Position numbers and translations under genes: made by a program. From Jiangella sp. DSM 45060 (lineage in GTDB: Bacteria > Actinomycetota > Actinomycetes > Jiangellales > Jiangellaceae), in the NCBI RefSeq assembly GCF_900105175.1, contig NZ_LT629771.1:3472001-3536000 (forward strand): 64,000 nucleotides of DNA, given 5' to 3'. The notes beneath the pieces are model-generated. The model was not told the DNA's origin and did not search any database. It saw only the letters and a program-made list of their open reading frames with translations. Shown here one piece after another: positions 16,237 through 24,600 of the stretch (position 1 is its first letter; each line of letters starts with the position of its first letter).

Positions 16237-18012
16237 TCAGGCCCGGGCGGCTCCCTTCTCCGCCGCGACGGCGACGGGGTGCCAGCAGGCGGCGCCATGG
16301 CCCGGCGCCAGGTCGGTGAGCGGCGGGTCCTCGCCCGCGCAGGACGGCGACGCCTTCGGGCAGCGCGGATGGAACGCGCAGCCGGTCGGCCGGTGCCGCA
16401 GCGACGGCGGCTCGCCGTCCAGCAGGACGCGGGCCCGCGGCTGCCCGGGCACGCGCGAGGGGACGGCGCGCACCAGCGCCAGCGTGTAGGGGTGGCGCGG
16501 GGTGTCGAGGACGTCGCGCGCGGGTCCCTGCTCCACGATGCGGCCCAGGTACATGACGGCGACGCGGTCGCAGACCCGACGCAGCAGCGACACGTCGTGC
16601 GAGACCAGCAGGACGGCGACGTCCAGGCGCCGGGCGAGATCGCCGAGCAGCGCCACGACCCCGGCGGCGGTGTGCTCGTCCAGCATCGAGACGGGCTCGT
16701 CGGCGAGGATCACCCGCGGCTCGACGACCAGCGCGCGGGCGATCGCGACCCGCTGCCGTTCGCCGCCGCTGAGCTGGTACGGATACCGGTCGAGGTAGTC
16801 GGCCGCGGGGGTCAGGCCGGCGTCGTCCAGCGCCCGTGCGACGCGCCGGTCCCGCTCCTCGTCGTCCGCGGCGAGGCGCTGGGCGACGAGCGGCTCGGCG
16901 ACGGCGTCGCGCACCCGCAGGCGCGGGTTCAGCGAGTCGTACGGGTCCTGGAAGATCATCTGCACGTGCCGGCGCAGCGGCCGCCAGTCGGCGCGGTCGC
17001 CGGCGGCCAGCTCGTGCCCTGCTACGCGGATCGCGCCGTCGTCGACGGAGGTGAGGCCCACGAGCGTCGCGGCCAGCGAGCTCTTGCCGCAGCCGCTCTC
17101 CCCCGCCAGCCCGACGACCTCGCCGCGTCCCACGGTGAGCGAGACGTCGCGCAGCACGGTCAGCTCGCTGGACCGGCGCAGCGCCGCCAGCCCGCGCCCA
17201 CCGGCGAAGCTCACCGTCACCCCGGAGACCTCGAGCGCCGGCTCGCCGGCCGGCCGCGGCACGACCACCCCGGCGTCGGCCGGCCGGTTCAGCACCTGCG
17301 CCGGCGTGCCGGCCGCCTCGACCCGGCCGTGCTCCAGCGCGACGACGTGGTCGCACAGCTCGTTCGCGACCCCGAGGTCGTGCGTGACGACGAGCAGCGC
17401 CAGGCCGAGCTCCTCCTTGGCCCGCACCAGCAGCTCCAGCACGCGGTCCTGGACGATGACGTCCAGCCCGGTGGTCGGCTCGTCGGCGACCAGCACCGCC
17501 GGCTCCAGGACGGTGGCCATGGCGATCAGGGCGCGCTGACGCATGCCGCCGCTGAACTGGTGCGGGTACGACGACGCGCGGTCGGCGTGGATGCCGACCC
17601 GCTCCAGCGACTGGTGGGCCAGCGCCAGCGCCGCCTTCCGCCCGACGTCGCGGTGGGCGCGGACGACCTCGGCGATCTGCGCGTCCACTGCCATGACGGG
17701 GTCGAGCGCGCTCATCGCGGCCTGCGGGACCAGCGCGAGGTGCTCCCAGCGCAGCCGCCGCCGGTGCCGCTCCGGCATCGTCAGCAGGTCCTGGCCGTCG
17801 AAGCGGACCTCACCGGACACCGTCGCGGTGCGCGGGAGCAGCCCGAGGACGGCCTTGCCCGCCGTCGTCTTGCCGGAGCCGGACCGGCCGATCAGCCCGA
17901 CGGTGCGCCCGGGCGCGACCGTCAGGTCGAGGTGCTCCAGCGCCTGGCGGTCGCCGTGGGCGCCGCGGTAGGTGACGGCCAGCCCGCGGACGTCGAGACC
18001 GGGGCCCGTCAC
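16237..18012 (-). CDS. Dual ATP-binding protein of an oligopeptide-type ABC importer
   Basis: 591-aa protein with two complete ABC domains, equivalent to DppD fused to DppF. Domain 1 (about 1-265): Walker A GRSGSGKTT, signature FSGGMRQRA, Walker B VLVADEPTTGLD. Domain 2 (about 275-540): GESGCGKSS, LSGGERQRV, VILADEPVSMLD. The C-terminus TGCAFHPRCPKASPSC is the oligopeptide/dipeptide tail with paired cysteines. GTG 18012 overlaps the permease TGA (GTGA). It powers the two DppB/DppC-like permeases upstream. Confidence 0.93.
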   Translation of the reverse strand: MTGPGLDVRGLAVTYRGAHGDRQALEHLDLTVAPGRTVGLIGRSGSGKTTAGKAVLGLLPRTATVSGEVRFDGQDLLTMPERHRRRLRWEHLALVPQAAMSALDPVMAVDAQIAEVVRAHRDVGRKAALALAHQSLERVGIHADRASSYPHQFSGGMRQRALIAMATVLEPAVLVADEPTTGLDVIVQDRVLELLVRAKEELGLALLVVTHDLGVANELCDHVVALEHGRVEAAGTPAQVLNRPADAGVVVPRPAGEPALEVSGVTVSFAGGRGLAALRRSSELTVLRDVSLTVGRGEVVGLAGESGCGKSSLAATLVGLTSVDDGAIRVAGHELAAGDRADWRPLRRHVQMIFQDPYDSLNPRLRVRDAVAEPLVAQRLAADDEERDRRVARALDDAGLTPAADYLDRYPYQLSGGERQRVAIARALVVEPRVILADEPVSMLDEHTAAGVVALLGDLARRLDVAVLLVSHDVSLLRRVCDRVAVMYLGRIVEQGPARDVLDTPRHPYTLALVRAVPSRVPGQPRARVLLDGEPPSLRHRPTGCAFHPRCPKASPSCAGEDPPLTDLAPGHGAACWHPVAVAAEKGAARA

Positions 18013-18890
18013 GGCTGCCGGCTTTCCCAGCGGTGCGCCTGCGCCGACTCGTAGGCGCGGCCGAGCAGCGACATGCACAGGACGAACAGCATGATCGCGA
18101 GGCCCGGGAAGAACGCCCACCACCAGGTGGTGTTCAGCTCGGTCGAGGTGAACGCGTCGAACATGATCGTCCCCCAGGAGATGGAGTCGGGCGGGGCGAG
18201 GCCGAGGAAGCTCAGGCTGGCCTCGGCGATGACGGCCTCGGTGACGAGGAACAGGCCGTAGAGCATGGCCAGCGAGACGACGTTCGGCGCGATGTGGCGG
18301 TACAGCACCCGCCGCGGCCGGGCGCCGCCCACCACGGCGGCGCGGACGAACGGCCGTTGTTTCAGGCTCAGCACCTGGGCGCGCACCACGCGCGCCGTCG
18401 TCCGCCAGAACAGCGCCGCGATGGCCAGCAGCAGCACGACGTCGGACCGGCCGAGGATGCCGACCAGCACGATCGCGAACGGCAGGAACGGCAGCGCGTA
18501 GGCGCTGTCGGTGATGCGCATGAGCAGCGCGTCGGTGCGCCCGCCGGCGAACCCGGCGACGAGGCCGACGTTGACCCCGATGACGACCGTCACAAGGGCG
18601 CCGACGAAGCCCACGACCAGGGTGCGGCGGGTCCCCCAGATCACCTGGCTGAGCACGTCGCGCCCGTAGCTGGTGGTCCCGAACGGGTGTTCCAGGCTCG
18701 GCGGGATCGAGCGGGCCGGCTCGCCGTTGGCCAGCTGCAGGCGGGCGAACGGGTCGTACGGCGCGATCCACGGGCCGATCAGCGCCACCAGCACGAACAG
18801 CCCGAACCCGAGGAGCGCGAGCTTCGCGCCCGGGGTGCGCCAGACCCGCTGGGCCGCCTGCCAGCCGACGGTCGCGATGGTCGCGCTCAT
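18009..18890 (-). CDS. Peptide-type ABC permease, DppC-like
   Basis: 293-aa membrane protein. It has an N-terminal membrane helix (KLALLGFGLFVLVALIGPWIAPYDPF), the periplasmic HPFGTTSYGRDVLSQVIWG segment typical of DppC/OppC, and the EAA-like loop VRAAVVGGARPRRVLYRHIAPN followed by EASLSFLGLAPP. ATG 18890 overlaps the TGA of the DppB-like gene. Partner of that permease in one import channel. Confidence 0.92.
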   Translation of the reverse strand: MSATIATVGWQAAQRVWRTPGAKLALLGFGLFVLVALIGPWIAPYDPFARLQLANGEPARSIPPSLEHPFGTTSYGRDVLSQVIWGTRRTLVVGFVGALVTVVIGVNVGLVAGFAGGRTDALLMRITDSAYALPFLPFAIVLVGILGRSDVVLLLAIAALFWRTTARVVRAQVLSLKQRPFVRAAVVGGARPRRVLYRHIAPNVVSLAMLYGLFLVTEAVIAEASLSFLGLAPPDSISWGTIMFDAFTSTELNTTWWWAFFPGLAIMLFVLCMSLLGRAYESAQAHRWESRQP

Positions 18891-19924
18891 GCCAGCCTCA
18901 CCCTCGGGTCGAGGTAGGCGTAGGCGACGTCGATGACCGCGTTCACGACGATGACCGTCACCGCCGTCAGCAGGAAGATCCCCTGCATCATCGGGTAGTC
19001 GTAGTTGTTGACGGCCTCCACGACGCCGCGGCCCATGCCGGGCCACGAGAACACCGTCTCGACGATCACCTGGCCGCCGATGATGTTGTCGACGAGCGCC
19101 GGCGCCAGCGTCACCACCGGCAGCGCCGCGTTGCGGGCGCCGTGCCGGTAGACGATGCGCCGCCGCGGCAGCCCCTGCGCCCGGCCCAGCTCGATGAACT
19201 CCTGGTCGAGCACCTCCTTCATCGACGTGCGCATGGTCAGCGTCGGCTCGACCAGGTAGTAGAGCACCAGGATGGTCAGCGGCAGCGCGAGATGGTGCAG
19301 GAAGTCCAGCGACAGGAACCGGGTGAGGCCGTCACCGCCCTCGCCCGGCGAGAACATGCCCAGCGACGGCACCCAGCCCAGCGTCAGCCCGAACAGCGTC
19401 AGCGCCAGCGTCGACACCCAGAAGATCGGTGAGGCCTTGATGACGAACGCGGAGGTGCGCACGCCCTCGTCGAACCGGCGGCCGGACGTCGCGGCGAACG
19501 CGCCGAGCCCGATGCCGATCGCGACGGCCAGCAGCACCGCCGGCACCACCAGCACCGCGGAGTTGACCAGCCGGTCGCCCAGCACGTCCACCACCGGCAC
19601 CTTGTACTGGAAGGACGTGCCGAGGTCGCCCTGCAGCAGCGCCAGGCAGTACGACAGGAACTGCTGCGGCAGCGGCTGGTCCAGGCCGTACCGCTCACGC
19701 AGCTGGTCGGCGACGGCCGGGTCCATGTCCGGCCCGACGACCGCGGCGGCCGGGTCGCCAGGGACGGCGCGGAAGAGCAGGAACGTCAGCGGCACCAGCA
19801 CCGCCAGCGTGACCAGCATCTGCAGCAGCCGGCTCAGCAGGAACCGGGCCAGCGGGCGGCCGCCGCGTCGCCGTCGCGGAGCCGGTGGATCCGCGGTGAC
19901 CCGCGGGGTGGTGTCGGTCGCCAT
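18887..19924 (-). CDS. Peptide-type ABC permease, DppB-like
   Basis: 345-aa membrane protein. After a basic N-terminus comes FLLSRLLQMLVTLAVLVPLTFLLF, then RAVPGDPAAAVVG, and the DppB marks GDLGTSFQYKVPVVDVLGDR and FSWPGMGRGVVEAVNNYDYPMMQG. The ATG at 19924 is 16 bases after the binding-protein stop. Second gene of the importer operon. Confidence 0.92.
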   Translation of the reverse strand: MATDTTPRVTADPPAPRRRRGGRPLARFLLSRLLQMLVTLAVLVPLTFLLFRAVPGDPAAAVVGPDMDPAVADQLRERYGLDQPLPQQFLSYCLALLQGDLGTSFQYKVPVVDVLGDRLVNSAVLVVPAVLLAVAIGIGLGAFAATSGRRFDEGVRTSAFVIKASPIFWVSTLALTLFGLTLGWVPSLGMFSPGEGGDGLTRFLSLDFLHHLALPLTILVLYYLVEPTLTMRTSMKEVLDQEFIELGRAQGLPRRRIVYRHGARNAALPVVTLAPALVDNIIGGQVIVETVFSWPGMGRGVVEAVNNYDYPMMQGIFLLTAVTVIVVNAVIDVAYAYLDPRVRLA

Positions 19925-19940
19925 GGCTTCGCACCTCCGC

Positions 19941-21599
19941 TCAGGAGCCGGTCTCGGGGTAGTAGAGCCGGCCGTCGGGCCCGAACGCGTAGCCCGCGTC
20001 GGCCAGCGCCTCCATCGCCGCGCCCGCGTCGTACTCGAACGGCGCGAGGCCGGGGTCGTGCCACTGCTCCAGGCTCGGCGCGATCACCGAGCCGCCGGGC
20101 TCGGCCGCGCCCTCCATGACGACGTCGACGAGGTCGTCGTACGGGACCAGCGAGCGCAGCGCCACCCGGAAGGCGCGGTCGTCGAACGGCGCCCGGGACG
20201 TGTTGAGGTGCAGGCCGCGCCAGCCGTGGCTCTGGGTCTCGACGACGGTGACGCCGTCGGTCTCCTTGAGCGACTGGTACTGCGTGGCCGGCTGCACGTC
20301 GTCGTAGAGGTCGATCTCGCCCGACGTCAGCGCGCTGATGCCGGCCTCGAAGCTGCCGAGGATGGCGAGCTCCAGCCGGTCGACCACCGGTGCGTCGTAG
20401 TGGTCCGGCCGGGCCGCGAAGCTCAGCGACTCGCCGATGCGGCGCTGCTCCAGCACGAACGGGCCGGACCCGACCGGCGCGTCGTTCGTGAACGTCGTCG
20501 GATCGGCCACCGCCGACCACGCGTGCCGGGGCAGGATCGGCAATTGCGTGAGCGTCACGTCGGTGAAGGCCGCGGCCGGCGCCGCCAGCGTGATCGTCAC
20601 CGTCTGCCCGTCCGCCACCACGCCGCTCACCCCGGACAGCCCGGCCGCGTAGAGCGGCGCGGCGGTGTCGCGCAGGTACTCGACGGTGAAGGCGAGGTCC
20701 GCGCCGGTGACCGGGGCGCCGTCGCTGAACGTCATCCCGTCGCGCAGCGTCAGCGTGACCTCGGTGCCGGACACCTCGACGCTCTCGGCGGCCCGCTCGA
20801 CGGTCTCGCCGTCCGCGTCGATCGCCAGCGGCGTGTCGTAGACCAGCGACAGCGGGATCTGGCTCTCCAGGGTGTCGACCAGCACCGGGTTGAGGGTCGG
20901 CGGGTCGAAGACGGTGCCGACGACCAGCGTGTCGCGGTCGTCCAGCGGGGTCGCCGAGGTCGCGTTCCAGACGTTGAAGAGCGGGTAGCCGACGGCCGCC
21001 TCGATGCCCTCCCACCGGTCGGACCGGTACGCCGCGCCGACCACCGGGTAGATCAGTGGCACCACCGGCACCTCGTCGTAGAGGATGCGCTGCGCCTCCT
21101 CGACGGCGGCGCGCCTGGTCTCGGCGTCGCCGGCCTGGTTCTGCTCGAGGTACGCGGCGTCGTAGCCGGGGTCGACGAACATCGAGACGTTCGACCCGGC
21201 GTCGGTCGCGCCGTCCGACTGGAACCGGCTCAGCAGGTTGTCCGGGTCGAGGCGCTCCGGCGTCGGCCCGTACGACACGACGAACGCGTCGTAGTCCTTC
21301 CCGGTGAACGTCCGCGCGTTCAGCTGCGCGTCGTCGACGGGGAGCAGTTCGGCGTCGATGCCGGCCTCCTGCCAGGCCTCGACGATCATCCGCGACAGCT
21401 CGAACCGCGACGGGTCGTTGGCCGCCGTCTTCGTCAGCAGCTGGATCGTGGGGACGGGTTCGCGGCCCGCGGCGTCGTCGATGGTCGGCGCGTCGGCCGG
21501 CCCGCGGTCGTCCACCGGCACGCTGGTGCAGGCCGCGACGGCCAGCGCCGAGCAGAGCAGGAGTGAGCAGGAGGTGAGGCTGGTGTAGCGACCACGCAT
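19941..21599 (-). CDS. Peptide-type substrate-binding lipoprotein, apparently circularly permuted
   Basis: 552-aa lipoprotein with lipobox VAAC (Cys24) in the SBP_bac_5 (DppA/OppA) family, but the segments are in swapped order. Residues about 50-212 (TIQLLTKTAANDPSRFELSR, KDYDAFVVSYGP, AQRILYDEVPVVPLIYPVV) are what normally forms the C-terminal part. Residues about 222-552 (DTLVVGTVFDPPTLNPVL, GMTFSDGAPVTGADLAFTVE, VGSGPFVL, AFRVALRSLVPYDDLV, ALADAGYAFGPDGRLYYP) are the normal N-terminal and middle parts. The end of the protein is where the usual sequence would continue into its beginning. ATG 21599 has AGGGAGA five bases upstream. Ligand unknown; the operon suggests a peptide or amino-acid derivative. 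Confidence 0.8.
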   Translation of the reverse strand: MRGRYTSLTSCSLLLCSALAVAACTSVPVDDRGPADAPTIDDAAGREPVPTIQLLTKTAANDPSRFELSRMIVEAWQEAGIDAELLPVDDAQLNARTFTGKDYDAFVVSYGPTPERLDPDNLLSRFQSDGATDAGSNVSMFVDPGYDAAYLEQNQAGDAETRRAAVEEAQRILYDEVPVVPLIYPVVGAAYRSDRWEGIEAAVGYPLFNVWNATSATPLDDRDTLVVGTVFDPPTLNPVLVDTLESQIPLSLVYDTPLAIDADGETVERAAESVEVSGTEVTLTLRDGMTFSDGAPVTGADLAFTVEYLRDTAAPLYAAGLSGVSGVVADGQTVTITLAAPAAAFTDVTLTQLPILPRHAWSAVADPTTFTNDAPVGSGPFVLEQRRIGESLSFAARPDHYDAPVVDRLELAILGSFEAGISALTSGEIDLYDDVQPATQYQSLKETDGVTVVETQSHGWRGLHLNTSRAPFDDRAFRVALRSLVPYDDLVDVVMEGAAEPGGSVIAPSLEQWHDPGLAPFEYDAGAAMEALADAGYAFGPDGRLYYPETGS

Positions 21600-21681
21600 G
21601 ATGGTCTCCCTGGGAACGAAGCGTTCTTCCGGGTGAATGGTTGAGCCGGCCCACCGCCCCCGTGGGCGCCGGCCCCTGGCG

Positions 21682-22773
21682 TCACGACCTCCGGTCGGTG
21701 CTGCCGAAGATCCAGTCCTCGATCGAGCGGATGAGCTCCGCCGTCGCCTCGGCGCGCAGCGAGTAGCGCGTCCCCACCCGGTCGCGCTCCTGCCGCACCA
21801 GGCCCGCCGCCCGCAGCCGGTGCACGTGGTGATGCACCGTCGGCTGCCCGAGCCGCAGCTGCGCCGCCAGCTCGGCGGCGTACATGGGCCGCTCCGCCAG
21901 CATGCGCAGCAGTGCGAGCCGGTTCGGATCAGACATGGCCTTGAGCGCCGTGACGAGGTCCTGGCGGATCGGCACCGGGTCGTACCCGTCGAAGAAGGCG
22001 CTCGGCACGCCGTACACGACCAGCGCCGCACGCGCGGCCTGGTCGACGCGCGCGGACATGTAGGGGTGCGCGAAGACCGACGGCGCCAGCGTCACCGACC
22101 GCAGGTCCAGGTCCTCGCCGAGGGTGTAGCCGCCCGTCAGCTGCTCGATCACCGTCGGCGCCGGCACCACGTCGAGCATCGCCCGCGCGGCGCCCGCGGC
22201 CTCGTCGAGCAGCACCGTGAGGTCGTCGGCCTGCTCGGCGAACACCCGGTCGAGATAGCTGCCCAGCACGGCGACCAGCTCGGCCTGGACGACGTCCGGC
22301 TCGCGGAGCACGCGCCGGCACCGGGCCGCCCAGCCGGGCAGCAGTCCGGCCACCGCCGTCGCCGCCCGCTTCGGTGCGCCGTCCAGCACCTCGCGGTAGG
22401 CCGCGAGCCGCTGCGCGTCGGCCTCGCCGTCGTCGAGCATGAGCATGGCGAGGTCCGCGGCCGGCAGGGCCGCGACGGCGTCGATCAGGTCGCGCGGCCC
22501 CGCACCGAGCGGGAGGTCCGCGATGAGGCGGATGGCCCCGTACCCCAGCGCGGTGTCGAACCCCTGGAACAGGAACCTAGCCGCCTCGGTGTGCTCGTCG
22601 CCCAGCCGTTCCAGCTGCTCCGACGTCCACCGGCGGGACCGCGTGAAGGTGCGCGGGTTGTGCAGCGCCCGCAGGCTGACCACGAAGTCGTAGCAGACCG
22701 AGGCGTCGACCCGCACGTCGCCGACGAACCCGCGGTCCACGGCCTGCGCGTCGGTGCCTTTGATCAACTTCAT
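21682..22773 (-). CDS. ArsR-type regulator with large N-terminal domain
   Basis: 363-aa protein. The C-terminal quarter is a winged helix: TALKAMSDPNRLALLRMLAERPMYAAELAAQLRLGQPTVHHHVHRLRAAGLVRQ. The N-terminal 260 residues are a helical region of the DUF5937 type often fused to ArsR domains in actinomycetes, and no metal-site motif is seen. ATG 22773 is taken; TTG 22782 and GTG 22779 are alternatives. It lies 82 bases upstream of the binding-protein gene on the same strand and probably senses the importer's substrate or a related signal. Confidence 0.7.
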   Translation of the reverse strand: MKLIKGTDAQAVDRGFVGDVRVDASVCYDFVVSLRALHNPRTFTRSRRWTSEQLERLGDEHTEAARFLFQGFDTALGYGAIRLIADLPLGAGPRDLIDAVAALPAADLAMLMLDDGEADAQRLAAYREVLDGAPKRAATAVAGLLPGWAARCRRVLREPDVVQAELVAVLGSYLDRVFAEQADDLTVLLDEAAGAARAMLDVVPAPTVIEQLTGGYTLGEDLDLRSVTLAPSVFAHPYMSARVDQAARAALVVYGVPSAFFDGYDPVPIRQDLVTALKAMSDPNRLALLRMLAERPMYAAELAAQLRLGQPTVHHHVHRLRAAGLVRQERDRVGTRYSLRAEATAELIRSIEDWIFGSTDRRS

Positions 22774-22780
22774 GGTCACC

Positions 22781-22819
22781 AATCGGTAGAAATTCGATGG
22801 TGGTCGAAAAACTATCGAT
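22781..22819. promoter_or_regulatory. AT-rich promoter/operator region of the ArsR-type gene
   Basis: An AT-rich island with several ATCG/CGAT elements (ATCGGTAGAAATTCGAT, then TATCGATG) lies directly upstream of the ArsR-type start and between divergent genes. The arms are only four bases long, so an autoregulatory operator is a guess. Confidence 0.3.
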
Positions 22820-22881
22820 GCCGACGAATGCCGTCAAGGGGTCCGGCGCGACCGATTCGGGCGATGACCGATACTGAGGCC

Positions 22882-23631
22882 ATGCGGCTGGTCTCCATCG
22901 GCGACAGCTTCACCGAGGGCGTGGGCGACGAACTCCCCGACGGCACGCCCCGCGGGTGGGCCGATCTGCTGGCGAGCGGGCTGGCCCGCGACCGGGGCGA
23001 GCCGGTCGAGTACGCCAACCTCGCCATCCGCGGCCGGTTGGCCGGGCAGATCGTCGACGAACAGCTCGAGCCGGCGCTGGCGCTGGAGCCGACGGCGCTC
23101 ACCTTCAACGGCGGCGGCAACGACCTCATGCGCCCGCGGGCCGACCTCGACCGGCTCCGCGCGCTCACCGAGCACGTCATCCTGCGCTGCCTCGAGACCG
23201 GTGTGCGGCCGATCATCCTCAGCGGCGGCAACCCCAGCGGCGGGCTGCCGATGGGCCGGCGCATGCAGCGCCTCGGCGACCTGTTGACCGTCGTGGCGCG
23301 GGAGCTGACCGACCGGTACGACGTCACGTTCGCGGACAACTGGAGCGACGCGGAGCTGGCCCGCGCCGGCTACTGGTCCGACGACCGGCTGCACCTCAAC
23401 ACCGCCGGCCACCACCGGGTCGCGGCCCGCGTGCTGTCGACGCTGGGCGCGTCGTATCCGCCGGAGTGGATGGCGCCCGCCGGCGCGGTCCGCGCCGCGC
23501 CGGGCCTCGCCGAGAACGTCCGGTACTACCGCCGGTACGTGGCGCCGTGGGTGCGCCGCCGGCTGACCGGCCGCTCGTCCGGCGACGACCGCACCGCCAA
23601 GTACCTCGACTGGACCGTCGTCGGGCCCTAG
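22882..23631 (+). CDS. SGNH/GDSL-family hydrolase
   Basis: 249-aa cytoplasmic esterase-like enzyme. Block I is LVSIGDSFTEGVGDELPDG with the catalytic serine; the oxyanion residues lie in ANLAIRGRL and FNGGGNDLM; the Asp-His pair is WSDDRLHLNTAGH. It hydrolyses an ester or removes an acyl group from an unknown substrate. GATACT (22870-22875) lies six bases before ATG 22882, which suggests a leaderless mRNA; an in-frame ATG at 22864 would place this box inside the gene. Divergent from the ArsR-type gene. Confidence 0.85.
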   Translation: MRLVSIGDSFTEGVGDELPDGTPRGWADLLASGLARDRGEPVEYANLAIRGRLAGQIVDEQLEPALALEPTALTFNGGGNDLMRPRADLDRLRALTEHVILRCLETGVRPIILSGGNPSGGLPMGRRMQRLGDLLTVVARELTDRYDVTFADNWSDAELARAGYWSDDRLHLNTAGHHRVAARVLSTLGASYPPEWMAPAGAVRAAPGLAENVRYYRRYVAPWVRRRLTGRSSGDDRTAKYLDWTVVGP

Positions 23632-23667
23632 CTTGCCCGCCGCCCGCCGGGAGTGCTGTTCCGGTGC

Positions 23668-23704
23668 GGTGACCTCAGCGCCAACTATTGGCACGAGTGT
23701 CACC
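23668..23704. repeat. Nested, exactly symmetric dyad between convergent genes
   Basis: GGTGAC, six bases, GCCAA, CTA, TTGGC, six bases, GTCACC. Both stems are perfect and concentric. It lies in the 160-base gap between the SGNH gene and the convergent methyltransferase gene; nothing else is recognised there. It may be a two-sided terminator or a protein-binding site. Confidence 0.6.
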
Positions 23705-23791
23705 CCGCCGAGCGCATACCCATTCGGCCGCGACCTGCAGACCTTCGTCACCGGCCTGGGCGGCACCAATCCGTCACGCACCCCCTGGCGG

Positions 23792-24556
23792 TCAGCGCCG
23801 GGCGCGGACGATCCACGCGCGGGCGTCGAACAGCACGCCGTCGGGGGTCGCGTGGGCGGCGACGTGGTCGCGCAGCCGTTCGAGGGCGCGGGCCTGCTCG
23901 TCGCCGTCGCCGCCCAGCCGGGCCAGCTCCGCCCGCGGCTCGGTCAGCTGCAGCACCGCGGCCAGCGCCGCGTCGGCGTCGGCGCCGTACCAGACCGGGC
24001 GCGCCACCTCGGTCAGCTCGACGGCGCCGAAGCCGGCCGCCGTCAGCAGCGCCCGCGTCGCCTCCGGCGCGGCCAGCGAGAACGCGCCGTCGTCGGGCCG
24101 CTCCCGCACCTCCCCCGCGACGGCGTCGAGCAGCGGGCCCGCCCACGCGTTGGCGGCACGGCCCTGCCAGACGATCATCGCCAGCCGCCCGCCGGGGCGC
24201 GTCGCGCGGGCCAGGTTGGCGAACGCCGCCGCCGGGTCGGCGAAGAACATCGTCCCGAACCGGCTCATCACCAGGTCGAAGCCCGCGTCGGCGAACGCGT
24301 GCGTCTGCGCGTCGGCCACCTCGAACGCGACGTTGCGCAGCCCCTCGGCGGCGGCCCGCCCACGCGCCGCGTCGATGCGCGTCGCCGACACGTCCACGCC
24401 GAGCACCGTCCCGTCGACCGCCACCGCCGCCGCGTCGCACGTCGTCCGGCCCGACCCGCACCCGACGTCGAGCACGTGGTCGGCGCCGCGCAGGCCGAGC
24501 GCGGCACGGTAGGGCGGGTCGAGGTAGCGCATCTCCGCGTCGTAGTCGAAGGCCAC
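23792..24556 (-). CDS. SAM-dependent methyltransferase, class I
   Basis: 254-aa Rossmann-fold methyltransferase. Motif I is VLDVGCGSGRTT, the acidic residue after strand 2 is in GVDVSATRIDAAR, and VADAQTHAFADAGFDLVMSRFGTMFFADP and ATRPGGRLAMIVWQ complete the core. It resembles UbiE/COQ5-type small-molecule methyltransferases. Substrate unknown. GTG 24556 has TACGGT (24569-24564 on the minus strand) seven bases upstream and no ribosome site, so the message is probably leaderless. Divergent from the alarmone synthetase. Confidence 0.85.
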   Translation of the reverse strand: MAFDYDAEMRYLDPPYRAALGLRGADHVLDVGCGSGRTTCDAAAVAVDGTVLGVDVSATRIDAARGRAAAEGLRNVAFEVADAQTHAFADAGFDLVMSRFGTMFFADPAAAFANLARATRPGGRLAMIVWQGRAANAWAGPLLDAVAGEVRERPDDGAFSLAAPEATRALLTAAGFGAVELTEVARPVWYGADADAALAAVLQLTEPRAELARLGGDGDEQARALERLRDHVAAHATPDGVLFDARAWIVRARR

Positions 24557-24563
24557 GGCTCAG

Positions 24564-24592
24564 ACCGTAGCGGCTCGCCCCTCGCATACGAT
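24564..24592. promoter_or_regulatory. Back-to-back leaderless promoters
   Basis: Minus-strand TACGGT (24569-24564) ends seven bases before the methyltransferase GTG. Plus-strand TACGAT (24587-24592) ends eight bases before the alarmone synthetase ATG. Both are TANNNT -10 boxes placed so that transcription should begin at or next to the start codon. -35 elements are not clear. Confidence 0.55.
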
Positions 24593-24600
24593 CGAATGCG

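Noticed and set aside
19272-21566. 764-codon plus-strand frame antisense to the permease and binding protein
   Set aside because: Repetitive Arg/Val/Asp-rich shadow sequence; the minus-strand operon explains the region.
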